NCBI GenBank assembly: GCA_958354085.1
Contig: CATWUX010000033.1
Span: 1 to 18,728, forward strand
Reading direction: 5' to 3'
DNA length: 18,728 nt
From: an uncultured Oscillospiraceae bacterium
GTDB lineage: Bacteria; Bacillota; Clostridia; Oscillospirales; Acutalibacteraceae
Part shown: piece after piece, positions 6,991 to 15,591 of the stretch
Layout of the letters: each line of letters opens with the position of its first letter
How positions within the stretch are numbered: position 1 is the stretch's first letter
Notes under the pieces: generated by a model
Database searches by the model: none
What the model saw: the letters and a program-made list of their open reading frames with translations, nothing else
Told to the model about the DNA's origin: nothing
Made by a program: the position numbers and the translations under genes

Positions 6991-8448
6991 ATGAAACAGA
7001 TGGAAAAACTTCGGATCGGACTGGTCGGAACCAGTCAGCTCAGCTTCCCCGGCGACAAAGCCGCCGCCTTCAAGGGGTGCGCGGACGGTATGCAGGCGCT
7101 CAGCGGCCAGCTGGGTTTTGAATTGGTGGTTTATCCCGAAACCGTGATCAATCGCGAGGATGCGATCCGCGCGGTCGCGGCGATGGAGGCGGAAAAGGTG
7201 GACTTCCTGCTGGTGCAGCACACGTCCTATTCCGCCGGCCAGCTCGCACCGGTGCTGGCGAAAATCCGGGGCGCCAACGTCGGCTTCTGGGCAATTCCGG
7301 AAGGAGCGGTGGACGGCGCTGTACCGTTCAACTCGCTGTGCAGCATCAATATGCATATGGGCATCGTGGCGCACTATCTGCGCGACTATGCGATCCGCGT
7401 TAAGTGGTTCTACGGCTATGCGACGGATGCGGAATTTATTCGCCGTCTGACTATAACCGTGCGTGCGCTGACGGCGATCAAAAATATGCGGCGTTCGCGC
7501 ATCGCGCTGGTGGGCGGCGTCGCGCCGGGCTTTAACGACCTGTATGACGACGAGCGCAACCTGAACCGCCGGTTCGAGGGACTGTATTTTAACCGCCTGC
7601 ACGAGTATTCGGAGATCAAAGACCGCGCTCTGCGGTACAGCGACGCGGAGATCGCGCCGATCGCGGAAAACATGGTGGCCTGCTCGTGCGGCTATGCGGA
7701 TGAAGCGGCGAAAAAGACCTTGAATATCAGCGCGCGCATCTACAAAGCGTACTGCGCGTTCATCGAGGAGAACGATTACGACGCGATCGCGGTTTCCTGC
7801 TGGCCGAAATTCCAGGACGATTTCCAGTATTCCGTTTGCTCGGTCGTCGGGCAGCTGAACGACGAGGGAACGGTCATGGCGTGCGAAGGCGATGTGATGA
7901 GCGCGGTCAGCATGCTGGCGCTCAAATACATAGCGGGCGGCGACGTGCCGATGCTGATGGATATGTCCGCGTTTGACGAGGCGGATGAATCCGTCTTGCT
8001 GTGGCACTGCGGCCCGGCGGCCGCGCGGTATTGCAAGGAAAACGGTTACAAGCTGGGCTGCAATTACAGCGGCATGGCGCACGAGCCGGGCAAAGGCGTA
8101 ACAGCCCGCTGCGGTGTGGCGCGCGACATGGTATTCGACGCGAACCCGGTATCCGTGATGCGTCTGACCGGCGAGTGCGACAAGCTGTTCCAAATGGGCG
8201 GCCGTTTCCAGCAGCCGGGCAAGCCCTCTTTCCACGGCAGCCGCGGCTGGTGTGACCATCTGACCTTCAACGGCGAGGCGATCGGTGCCAAAGATCTGCT
8301 CAACACCATCCTGTGCACCGGCTTCCAGCATCACTTCCCGGTCATGATCGGCGATTATACCGACGAGATCAAGGAGTTTGCCGCGTGGCTGGGCCTGAAA
8401 CCGCTGAAAAAGATCCCCTATGCCGATTACCTGCAGGTGATCGACTGA
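6991..8448 (+). CDS. L-fucose isomerase-like sugar isomerase
   Basis: A 485-residue cytoplasmic protein of the FucI/AraA-like fold, predicted to interconvert an aldose and a ketose with a divalent metal. The metal-ligand pattern of L-fucose isomerase is visible: E299 in ACEGDVMSA, D324 in MLMDMSAFDEAD 25 residues later, and a C-terminal histidine in GFQHHFP (H447 or H448). It is shorter than E. coli FucI (about 590 residues) and only distantly like it, so the substrate is uncertain. The frame is open upstream to 6859, but AGGAGA (6978-6983) clearly sets the start at 6991. It heads a likely operon with the GatZ-like gene and two esterases. Confidence 0.75.
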   Translation: MKQMEKLRIGLVGTSQLSFPGDKAAAFKGCADGMQALSGQLGFELVVYPETVINREDAIRAVAAMEAEKVDFLLVQHTSYSAGQLAPVLAKIRGANVGFWAIPEGAVDGAVPFNSLCSINMHMGIVAHYLRDYAIRVKWFYGYATDAEFIRRLTITVRALTAIKNMRRSRIALVGGVAPGFNDLYDDERNLNRRFEGLYFNRLHEYSEIKDRALRYSDAEIAPIAENMVACSCGYADEAAKKTLNISARIYKAYCAFIEENDYDAIAVSCWPKFQDDFQYSVCSVVGQLNDEGTVMACEGDVMSAVSMLALKYIAGGDVPMLMDMSAFDEADESVLLWHCGPAAARYCKENGYKLGCNYSGMAHEPGKGVTARCGVARDMVFDANPVSVMRLTGECDKLFQMGGRFQQPGKPSFHGSRGWCDHLTFNGEAIGAKDLLNTILCTGFQHHFPVMIGDYTDEIKEFAAWLGLKPLKKIPYADYLQVID

Positions 8449-8482
8449 ATCCGTTAAGCATATAGAAAGGACAGAAAGCAGT

Positions 8483-9751
8483 ATGAAAAACAAATTGACG
8501 ATTCGTGAAATGATGGCGGCCGCCCGTACGCTCAAAGAGCAGGGCGACCAGTTTACCCTGTTGGGCGTGGGACCGATGTCTCAGACGCTGCTGACCGCTT
8601 CGCTGGAATTGGCGAAGGAAAAGGATTTCCCGATCATGCTCATTGCCAGCCGGAATCAGGTGGACAGCGATGAGTTCGGCCATGGCTATGTCTGCGGTTG
8701 GGATCAGGATCGTTTTGTGGCGGATGTGGAAAAGACGGCGAAAAAGGTCGGTTTTGACGGTCTGGTTTATCTTTGCCGCGACCACGGCGGCCCGTGGCAG
8801 CGTGACGAGGAGCGCAGTGCCAAGCTGCCGGTGGAGGAAGCGATGGCGATTTGCAAGCGCTCGTATATGCACGATATGGAAAGCGGTTTTGACCTGCTGC
8901 ATATCGATCCGACCAAGGATCCGGATTATGCCATGGGTACGGTGCCGTTTGATCTGGTTATCGATCGCACCATCGACATCATCGACGATCTGGAGCGTTT
9001 CCGGAAAGAAAAGGGCTTGCCGGAGATCGGTTATGAGGCCGGCACGGAGGAGACCAACGGCGGCTTGACCAGCGTGGAATCTTTCAGCAGCTTCATTGAT
9101 ACGCTGGTGGCACGGATGAAGGAGCGCGGGCTGGAAGCACCGGAGTTTGTGGTTGGCCAGACCGGCACGCTGACGCGGCTGACCGAAAACGTCGGGCATT
9201 TCAACCGGGAAAACGCGGCGAAGCTGTCTGCAAGCGCCGCGAAGCACGGTGTGGGCGTCAAGGAGCACAACGGCGACTACCTGAGCGATAAGATTTTGCT
9301 GGAGCATCCGCATCTGGGGGTAACGGCGATGAACGTGGCGCCGGAATTCGGCGTGGTGGAAACACGTGCGTATCTGGAGCTGGCAAAGGTTGAGGAGCGC
9401 AATATCCCCGCAGACAAACGTTCCAATCTGCCGGCCGTGATGGCGGAATATGCCGTCAAGAGCCAGCGCTGGCGCAAATGGGTTATGGGTGACACCGCGA
9501 GCGCAGCGGTCGAGGATGTGCTGCGCGACGAGGAACTGACCGCGCAGATCACCGATATCTGCGGCCACTATACCTATGAGATTCCCGAGGTCAAAGAGCA
9601 GCTCCACAAAATGTTTGCCAATCTTTCCTCCATCGGTGTGGATGGCGAAAAATATGCGATCTATAAGCTGAAGGAATCGCTGGATCGTTATGCGTTCTGC
9701 TTCGGCATGCATGGCCTGACCTCCAAGCTGCTGAATGTGGCCGGCAAATAA
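8483..9751 (+). CDS. GatZ/KbaZ-like protein (class II tagatose-bisphosphate aldolase subunit family)
   Basis: A 422-residue TIM-barrel protein. The order ASRNQVD, GYVCGWDQDRFV, DHGGPWQ (100-106, H101), GFDLLHIDPTKDPD, YEAGTEE and VKEHNGDYLSD matches the GatZ/KbaZ family, whose DHLGP motif corresponds to DHGGP here. In E. coli GatZ is a non-catalytic partner of the aldolase GatY; no GatY/KbaY-like gene is in the window. Some relatives act alone on unphosphorylated sugars as epimerases, so a stand-alone epimerase or aldolase role is a fair alternative. It follows the isomerase by 34 bp with an AGAAAGGA ribosome site, so the two probably act in sequence on the same sugar. Confidence 0.72.
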   Translation: MKNKLTIREMMAAARTLKEQGDQFTLLGVGPMSQTLLTASLELAKEKDFPIMLIASRNQVDSDEFGHGYVCGWDQDRFVADVEKTAKKVGFDGLVYLCRDHGGPWQRDEERSAKLPVEEAMAICKRSYMHDMESGFDLLHIDPTKDPDYAMGTVPFDLVIDRTIDIIDDLERFRKEKGLPEIGYEAGTEETNGGLTSVESFSSFIDTLVARMKERGLEAPEFVVGQTGTLTRLTENVGHFNRENAAKLSASAAKHGVGVKEHNGDYLSDKILLEHPHLGVTAMNVAPEFGVVETRAYLELAKVEERNIPADKRSNLPAVMAEYAVKSQRWRKWVMGDTASAAVEDVLRDEELTAQITDICGHYTYEIPEVKEQLHKMFANLSSIGVDGEKYAIYKLKESLDRYAFCFGMHGLTSKLLNVAGK

Positions 9752-9761
9752 GGGATAGGTT

Positions 9762-11228
9762 ATGCGTAGAAAATCGCGATGGCAGACAAGAGCGGCATTG
9801 CTTGCCGCGTGCCTCCTTTTTCTGCAAGGCTGTACCGGAGAGTCCTCCTCCGTTTTGGAGGAGGGCTCTTCGGCGGCTGCCTCCGCGAGCCAAACAACAC
9901 AGCTTCGTGAAGAAATCGCCGGCCCGCCTTCCGTCCGTTTGGCGCATATCTTTGCCGACCACATGGTGCTGCAGCGGAATAAGCGGGTGAAAATCTGGGG
10001 AAGCTGCAGCGGCTCCGCGGCGGTCACAGTCGAATTTAAAGGACAGATCAAAACGGCGGAGGTCATACAGGGAGCGTGGAGCGTTTATTTGGAGGCAATG
10101 GACGCGGACGCTGCCGGCAGTACGTTGACGGTGAAAACCGACAACGCCTCCGCCGCTATAACCGATGTCCTGGTGGGGGACGTTTGGCTTTGCTCCGGAC
10201 AATCCAACATGGAGATGACTATAGGCGCCTGCAATGCCGAGCAAAAGGAAAAGATCAAAGCCGCCGCCGGTAACGGGAATGTTCGGCTGACAAAAATACC
10301 GCCGGCGATGTCCTATACCGAAGAGGCGGATTTTGAAGCACAAGCGGTGTGGAAGGACAGCGCTTATGCCGCCAACATTACCAATTCAGCGTATGCGTTT
10401 GTCTTTGCGGCGCGGCTGGCGCAGGAGCTGGACGTTCCCATCGGGATTATCAACGGTTCTTATGGCGGAACGGACATAGAGCAATGGCTCAGCGCAGCTG
10501 CATTGGACAGCATAAACGTGCGATACGGCAAGCCCTTGACCTATAATCCGATGATAGCGCCGCTTAAAGGGATGGCGCTCAAGGGAATATTGTGGTATCA
10601 AGGGGAAAACAACGTAACCCGGGGGACCAGCTATACCATGCTGTTTAACGCCTATGCCAAGCAATGCCGTACGGAATTTCAGGATGAGCAGCTGCCGATC
10701 GTCACCACCATGCTGGATCGGTATTACGATGCGAATCTGCTTAAATGGGGACCGTTTCGGTTGGAACAGTGGGCGATCGCGCAGGCGGATCCGCATGTGG
10801 AGATCGTGTGCAGCATCGACATGGGAGATAAGACCAACATCCATCCCAACGATAAATACGAGCTGGGGCAACGCGCTGCGGCCCTGACGCTCAACCGCAT
10901 TTACGGGCAGACGCAGCTGCCGGGGCAGAGCGCTTGTGCATCCGCTCTGACACGGTCCGGCGACACCGTCACGATTGCGTTTGACAATGCCGAATCCGGT
11001 CTGCTGTTGTCGGCCGGCAAGACGGTGGCTTCGCTGGTCGTGACGGATGATAAAGCGGCCGCACATCCGGTGGAGGCGACCATCGTGGACAATCAATTGC
11101 AGTTTTCGATTGCGGGAGTTGACAGCCCGCTTTATGTGCGCTATGCTTATGATATGTACCCGGAAACCATCAACCTTTTTACCCGAAACGGGCTTCCGGT
11201 TGCCCCTTTTTCACTGGCGATTAACTGA
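9762..11228 (+). CDS. Lipoprotein esterase, sialate O-acetylesterase (SASA) family
   Basis: A 488-residue protein with a lipoprotein signal: positively charged start, hydrophobic segment 11-22 and lipobox LQGC with C24, followed by a Ser/Ala-rich linker to about 55. It should be anchored outside the membrane. The catalytic region has GDVWLCSGQSNME (nucleophile S148), NGSYGGTDIEQW, LKGILWYQGENN and the D-K-T-N-I-H triad segment (D356, H361). The family removes O-acetyl groups from sialic acid or from plant polysaccharides such as xylan. It starts 10 bp after the GatZ-like gene. Base composition looks less GC-rich than the aro genes. The substrate is not determined; carbohydrate acetyl esters are inferred. 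Confidence 0.85.
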   Translation: MRRKSRWQTRAALLAACLLFLQGCTGESSSVLEEGSSAAASASQTTQLREEIAGPPSVRLAHIFADHMVLQRNKRVKIWGSCSGSAAVTVEFKGQIKTAEVIQGAWSVYLEAMDADAAGSTLTVKTDNASAAITDVLVGDVWLCSGQSNMEMTIGACNAEQKEKIKAAAGNGNVRLTKIPPAMSYTEEADFEAQAVWKDSAYAANITNSAYAFVFAARLAQELDVPIGIINGSYGGTDIEQWLSAAALDSINVRYGKPLTYNPMIAPLKGMALKGILWYQGENNVTRGTSYTMLFNAYAKQCRTEFQDEQLPIVTTMLDRYYDANLLKWGPFRLEQWAIAQADPHVEIVCSIDMGDKTNIHPNDKYELGQRAAALTLNRIYGQTQLPGQSACASALTRSGDTVTIAFDNAESGLLLSAGKTVASLVVTDDKAAAHPVEATIVDNQLQFSIAGVDSPLYVRYAYDMYPETINLFTRNGLPVAPFSLAIN

Positions 11229-11252
11229 AAACAGCAAAGGAGACGAAATACC

Positions 11253-11861
11253 ATGAAAATTTTGTTTCAGGGCGACAGCATCACCGACGCGGGCCGCATA
11301 CGGGAGGACAGCGCCGATTTGGGCTATGGCTATCCGAAATATGCGGCGGCGCTGCTGCGGGAACAGTATCCGGACAGGGATTTCACGTTTTGGAACCGCG
11401 GAATCGGCGGCGATCAGACCAAGGATCTGGTTGCCCGCTGGCAGGCGGATTGCATCGATTTGCAGCCGGACATTGTGTCCATTCTGGTGGGCGTGAACGA
11501 TACCTGGCATCATATGGAGCATCGGGATTGGGTACCCAACGAGAAATTCGAGGCGAATTACCGTTTCCTGCTGACCGAGCTGCGTGCAAAAACCAAGGCG
11601 AAGATCCTCATGATCGAGCCGTTTGTGCTGCCGGTTCCGGATAAGCTGGGCTTCCGGGAGGACATGGACGGCAAGACGCATATCGTGCGCAAGCTGGCGC
11701 GGGAATATGCCGACGAGTATCTGCCGCTGGATGGGCTGCTGGCGGCGGCGTGTGTGCGTCATGAACCGACCTACTGGGCGGATGACGGCGTGCATCCCAA
11801 TGAAAACGGCGCGCGGTTTATTGCCGAGCGGTATGTGGAGGCGATCCGCCCGCTGCTGTAA
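11253..11861 (+). CDS. SGNH/GDSL-family hydrolase, likely carbohydrate acetylesterase
   Basis: A compact 202-residue cytoplasmic hydrolase without a signal peptide. All SGNH blocks are visible: QGDSITDAG (S9 nucleophile), NRGIGGDQ (block II Gly), GVNDTW (block III Asn) and DDGVHPNENG (D178 and H181). This variant is common among deacetylases acting on small oligosaccharides. The start follows AAAGGAGA near 11238, 24 bp after the lipoprotein esterase. Together the two suggest deacetylation outside the cell and again inside. It is the last gene before a strong terminator. Confidence 0.85.
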   Translation: MKILFQGDSITDAGRIREDSADLGYGYPKYAAALLREQYPDRDFTFWNRGIGGDQTKDLVARWQADCIDLQPDIVSILVGVNDTWHHMEHRDWVPNEKFEANYRFLLTELRAKTKAKILMIEPFVLPVPDKLGFREDMDGKTHIVRKLAREYADEYLPLDGLLAAACVRHEPTYWADDGVHPNENGARFIAERYVEAIRPLL

Positions 11862-11904
11862 TCGGCCGCCGCGGAATCAAACCGTCTGTATACTGTGTTT
11901 TTTC

Positions 11905-11945
11905 AGCGAAGGACTCGGCATCCCATGCCGTGTCCTTCGCTTTTT
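11905..11945 (+). terminator. Intrinsic terminator of the carbohydrate module
   Basis: AGCGAAGGAC (11905-11914) pairs with GTCCTTCGCT (11932-11941); after one T-T mismatch the stem goes on with CGGCA/TGCCG around a TCCCA loop. TTTTT follows. It separates the sugar genes from aroA. Confidence 0.92.
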
Positions 11946-11979
11946 GCGCCTGCAAAAGCCAAGAATTTCTCCTGGTGTC

Positions 11980-12008
11980 TTGTTTTTTGACGCGGAGTTT
12001 ACTATAAT
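11980..12008 (+). promoter_or_regulatory. Promoter of the aroA-aroC-pheA operon
   Basis: TTGTTT (11980-11985), 17 bp, and a perfect TATAAT (12003-12008). Transcription would start near 12015, leaving about 55 nt before aroA, too short for a leader peptide plus attenuator like that of aroF. A better -35 match, TTGACG (11987-11992), is only 10 bp from the -10 and was not used. Confidence 0.7.
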
Positions 12009-12022
12009 AAAACATAGTTTTA
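12008..12022 (+). promoter_or_regulatory. Palindrome at the aroA start site (candidate operator)
   Basis: TAAAAC-ATA-GTTTTA is a perfect 6-3-6 inverted repeat beginning at the last base of the -10 element and covering the expected transcription start. A repressor bound here would block initiation. It could also be chance in AT-rich promoter DNA. Confidence 0.35.
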
Positions 12023-12067
12023 ACTGCCAACCGTTTGGTGAATTCCCATTCCGAAAGGAGCCGCATC

Positions 12068-13321
12068 ATGTCTGTTGCGCTTGTCACTTCCTCGCCGATT
12101 CGGGGTGTTCTCTGTCCTCCGCCGTCCAAATCCGCGGCACACCGGGCGCTGCTCTGCGCCGCGCTGGCCGGCGGCGGAACCATACATGGCGTTGCCCCGT
12201 CTGCGGACATCCGTGCCACACTGCGGGCGGTTGCCGCGCTGGGCGTAACGGCCGTCTGGGACGGCGATACGGTGGTGCTGACCGCCGGCACGCCGCCGGA
12301 CGCGCCGACGGTGGATTGCGGTGAGAGCGGCTCAACGCTGCGGTTTTTGCTGCCGGTGTTCGCCGCGCGCGGCATCGCCGCGACCTTTATCGGCGAAGGG
12401 CGGCTGCCGCAGCGGCCGTTGGGCGTGTATGCCGATTGTCTGCCCGCCCACGGCGCGGTGCTGGAAACCGCCGGCGGCTTACCGCTGACGCTGCACGGAC
12501 AGCTGCACAGCGGTTTGTATGAGCTGCCGGGCAACGTGTCCAGCCAGTTCCTGTCCGGCCTGCTGTTTGCGCTGCCGCTGTGCGAAGGCGACAGCGAGCT
12601 GCGGTTGACCACGCCGCTGGAATCGGCCGATTATGTGGAAATGACCGTCGAGGCACTGGCGCGTGCGGGCGTGACCGTCACGCGTACGCCGGAGGGATGG
12701 CGTGTTCCCGGCGGGCAGACTTATCGTCCGTTCACCGCGACTGTGGAGAAGGACTGGTCACAGGCGGCGTTCCTGCTGGCTGCCGGCGCGCTGGGTGGCG
12801 AGGTGATGCTGACCGGACTTTCGCCGGATTCAGCGCAGGGCGACCGCCGCGCGCTGGAGCTGTTTGCCGCGTTCGGCGCGGATATTGCGGTGACGGGGGA
12901 GGGCATCGTCTGCCGCCGCGCACCGCTGCACGGTATTCGCATCGACGCCGCGCCGATCCCCGATCTGGTGCCGGTGCTGGCCGTGACCGCCGCGCTCGCG
13001 CAGGGCGAGACGGTGATCTATAACGCCGCGCGGCTGCGGCTGAAAGAAAGCGACCGGCTGGCGGCGATCACGGATGGCTTGCGGCGGTTGGGCGCGGAGG
13101 TGACCGAGGCGCCGGATTCCCTGACCATCCGCGGCGTGCCTGCCCTGCACGGCGGCGCCGTGGAGGGATATAACGATCACCGCATCGTGATGAGCCTGAC
13201 GGTCGCGGCGCTGCGCAGTACGGCGCCTGTACGCATCACCGATGCAAACAGCATAGAAAAGAGCTGGCCGTCCTTTTTTGAGGATTGGCGAACGATAGGA
13301 GGAACAGCGGATGTCATCTAG
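12068..13321 (+). CDS. aroA: 3-phosphoshikimate 1-carboxyvinyltransferase (EPSP synthase)
   Basis: Transfers the enolpyruvyl group of PEP to shikimate-3-phosphate. The 417-residue length is typical. The N-terminal PPPSKSAAHRALL (17-29; K21, S22, R26) and DCGESGSTLRFLLP (83-96; R92) bind substrates; later come KESDRL and NDHRIVMS. The PEP-site loop reads ESGSTLRF where E. coli has NAGTAMRP, so this belongs to a divergent subgroup that keeps the glycine and arginine. The start at 12068 follows AAAGGAG (12054-12060); an upstream in-frame ATG at 12035 has no such site. Its end overlaps aroC by 11 bp. Confidence 0.95.
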   Translation: MSVALVTSSPIRGVLCPPPSKSAAHRALLCAALAGGGTIHGVAPSADIRATLRAVAALGVTAVWDGDTVVLTAGTPPDAPTVDCGESGSTLRFLLPVFAARGIAATFIGEGRLPQRPLGVYADCLPAHGAVLETAGGLPLTLHGQLHSGLYELPGNVSSQFLSGLLFALPLCEGDSELRLTTPLESADYVEMTVEALARAGVTVTRTPEGWRVPGGQTYRPFTATVEKDWSQAAFLLAAGALGGEVMLTGLSPDSAQGDRRALELFAAFGADIAVTGEGIVCRRAPLHGIRIDAAPIPDLVPVLAVTAALAQGETVIYNAARLRLKESDRLAAITDGLRRLGAEVTEAPDSLTIRGVPALHGGAVEGYNDHRIVMSLTVAALRSTAPVRITDANSIEKSWPSFFEDWRTIGGTADVI

Positions 13322-14414
13322 TATCGGCTCGCGGGTGCGGGTAACGGTTTTCGGAGAAAGTCACGGTGAGGCCATCGGCTGCGTGCTGGATGGGCTGCCC
13401 GCCGGCGAAGCGCTGGATATGGACGCGATCGCGCTGCAGCAGGCACGCCGCGCGCCCGGGCAGGATGCAACCGCGACGCCGCGGAAGGAACGGGATCTGC
13501 CCCGCATCGTTTCCGGCGTGCTGAACGGCAAAACCACCGGCGCGCCGCTGACCGTGCTGTTTGCCAACGAAAACACGCGTTCGGGCGATTATGCGGCGCA
13601 GGCGGCTCTGCCGCGTCCCGGACATGCGGATTTTACCGCGTATAAGCGGTACGGCGGGCATCACGACGGGCGCGGCGGCGGACATTTCAGCGGCCGGCTG
13701 ACCGCGCCGCTGGTGTTTGCGGGGGCGGTTTGCCGCGGTATTTTGCAGCGCCGCGGCATCGTGATCGGCGCGCATATTGCGCGGATCGCCGACGTGGCGG
13801 ACGCGCCCTTTGACGCGGCGGCTCTGACGGTGCAGACCTTGGAGGCGTTGTCGGTTTCCTCGTTTGCCCTGCTGAACCCGGCGCAAGAAGGGCCTATGCG
13901 GGAGGCGGTCGCCGCCGCCCGTGCGCAGGCGGACAGCGTCGGCGGCGTGATCGAGGTCGCCGCTGTGGGGCTGCCGGCCGGCTTGGGCTCGCCGATGTTT
14001 GAAGGCGTGGAAAACCGTCTGGCTCCGCTGTTTTTCGGCATCCCGGCGGTAAAAGGCGTGGAATTCGGCGACGGCTTTGCACTGACAGGCCTGCGCGGCA
14101 GCGAGGCAAACGACGCGTTCGCGTATGCGCCGGATGGGCGCGTTGTGACCAAAACAAACCACAACGGCGGGATTTTGGGCGGTATTACGACCGGAATGCC
14201 GCTTGTGGCGCGGCTGGCGATCAAGCCCACACCCTCCATCGGCCGTGCGCAGGAAACGGTCAATCTGCTGACCGGGCAGAACGAAACGCTTTGCATAAAA
14301 GGCCGGCACGATCCGTGTATCGTACCGCGGGCGGTGCCGGTCGCGGAGGCGGTGCTGGCGATCGGCCTGCTGGATCTGCTGGAGACGGAGTCGCCGGCGG
14401 CGCATCAGGAATAG
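13311..14414 (+). CDS. aroC: Chorismate synthase
   Basis: Converts EPSP to chorismate using reduced FMN. The 367 residues contain the family signatures GESHGEAIGCVLDGLPAG (from 15, H18), RPGHADFTAYKRYGG, RGGGHFSGR, NHNGGILGGITTGMP and GRHDPCIVPRAVPVAEA. In the FMN-binding RGGG segment a His follows where Arg is usual. The start lies inside aroA with AGGAGG at 13297-13302, 8 nt before ATG, so the pair is translationally coupled. pheA follows by 13 bp. Confidence 0.96.
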   Translation: MSSSIGSRVRVTVFGESHGEAIGCVLDGLPAGEALDMDAIALQQARRAPGQDATATPRKERDLPRIVSGVLNGKTTGAPLTVLFANENTRSGDYAAQAALPRPGHADFTAYKRYGGHHDGRGGGHFSGRLTAPLVFAGAVCRGILQRRGIVIGAHIARIADVADAPFDAAALTVQTLEALSVSSFALLNPAQEGPMREAVAAARAQADSVGGVIEVAAVGLPAGLGSPMFEGVENRLAPLFFGIPAVKGVEFGDGFALTGLRGSEANDAFAYAPDGRVVTKTNHNGGILGGITTGMPLVARLAIKPTPSIGRAQETVNLLTGQNETLCIKGRHDPCIVPRAVPVAEAVLAIGLLDLLETESPAAHQE

Positions 14415-14427
14415 AGAGGGAACGGCT

Positions 14428-15591
14428 ATGGAACTGACGGATTTGCGCGGTGAAATCGACGCAATTGACGAACAATTAACGGCGCTGCTGCTCCGGCGGA
14501 TGGATTGCTCCGCCCGCGTGGCGGCGTATAAAGCAGCGCACGGCCTGCCGGTATTTCATCCGGAACGGGAGCAGCAGATTTTGGAGCGGGTGCAGGCGCG
14601 CGGCGGCGAATACGGCGATGCATGCGCGCTCGTGTATGCGGCGATTCTGGATGCGAGCCGCGGCGTACAGCAGCAGCGGCTCGCGGTCGGGCAAGCGCTG
14701 CGGGAGCAGCTGGCGGCCGCCCGGCGGGAGCGCCCGGACGAATCGACGCTGCGGCTGGTGTGCCAGGGCTGCGAGGGGGCGTATTCTCACGAGGCGGCAC
14801 AGCTGCTGTTTCCGCACAGCGGACGGCCGCGGTTTGTGGAGCAGTTTGCGGATGTGTTTGCGGCGGTGGCGAAGGGCGAGGCGGACATCGGCATTCTGCC
14901 GGTGGAAAATTCCTCTGCCGGCGCGGTCAGCGAGGTGTACGATCTGCTCATGGCGCACCGGTTTACCATCGCCGGTGCGGTGGAGCTGCCGGTGCGGCAT
15001 TGCCTGCTGGCGCGCCCCGGTATCCAAGAGCAGGAACTGACGGCGGTCTATTCGCATCCGCAGGCGTTATCGCAGTGTGCCGATTTTATCGCGGCGCACG
15101 GGCTGACAGCGCAGCCGTTTTCCAATACGGCCCTGGCCGCGCGGATGGTGGCGGACAGCCGCGAGCCGATCGCGGCGATTGCCTCGGAAGCGGCAGCAAA
15201 GCTATACGGATTGAAAATATTAAAGAAGAATATACAAACGGTATCCAAAAATGTGACGCGCTTTATCGCGATTTCCTCCGTGTTGTATATTCCGGACGAC
15301 GCGAACAAAATCAGCCTGCAATTTGCGTTGCCGCATCGGACAGGCTCCTTGTATCACACGCTGGCGCGTTTCGCGATGGCGGAGCTGAACCTGACCAAGC
15401 TGGAAAGCCGTCCCGACCGCAGCGGGCGGTTCGACTATGTGTTCTATCTGGATTTCGAGGGGCATTTGCAGCGCCCCGGCACGAAGGAGCTGCTTTGCTC
15501 GCTGTCCGAGGACATGGCGGCGTTTGCGTTTTTAGGCAACTATCATGAGAAAAAGACAGAGGAACAAGAGAAAGGGCGGTCATCCACATGA
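14428..15591 (+). CDS. pheA: Bifunctional chorismate mutase / prephenate dehydratase (P-protein)
   Basis: Turns chorismate to prephenate and on to phenylpyruvate, the phenylalanine branch. The 387 residues divide into an AroQ-type chorismate mutase helix domain (about 1-85; ELTDLRGEIDAIDEQL, then RVAAYKAAHGLPVFHPERE), a prephenate dehydratase domain (about 108-285; QGCEGAYSHEAAQ, ILPVENSSAGAVSEVYDLL, catalytic VTRF with T277 and F279) and a C-terminal ACT domain (about 290-375) with the Phe-binding ESRP at 326-329. Presence of ESRP suggests feedback inhibition by phenylalanine. Residue QGCEG replaces the more usual QG.EG with Val or Pro. Its stop overlaps the next gene as ATGA. Confidence 0.95.
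   Translation: MELTDLRGEIDAIDEQLTALLLRRMDCSARVAAYKAAHGLPVFHPEREQQILERVQARGGEYGDACALVYAAILDASRGVQQQRLAVGQALREQLAAARRERPDESTLRLVCQGCEGAYSHEAAQLLFPHSGRPRFVEQFADVFAAVAKGEADIGILPVENSSAGAVSEVYDLLMAHRFTIAGAVELPVRHCLLARPGIQEQELTAVYSHPQALSQCADFIAAHGLTAQPFSNTALAARMVADSREPIAAIASEAAAKLYGLKILKKNIQTVSKNVTRFIAISSVLYIPDDANKISLQFALPHRTGSLYHTLARFAMAELNLTKLESRPDRSGRFDYVFYLDFEGHLQRPGTKELLCSLSEDMAAFAFLGNYHEKKTEEQEKGRSST

Noticed and set aside
6976..10066. Long minus-strand ORFs (519 aa at 6976-8535 and 565 aa at 8369-10066)
   Set aside because: They are Arg/His/Gln-rich shadows of the isomerase, GatZ-like and esterase genes, with no recognisable motifs and no ribosome sites; they arise from GC-rich codon bias.
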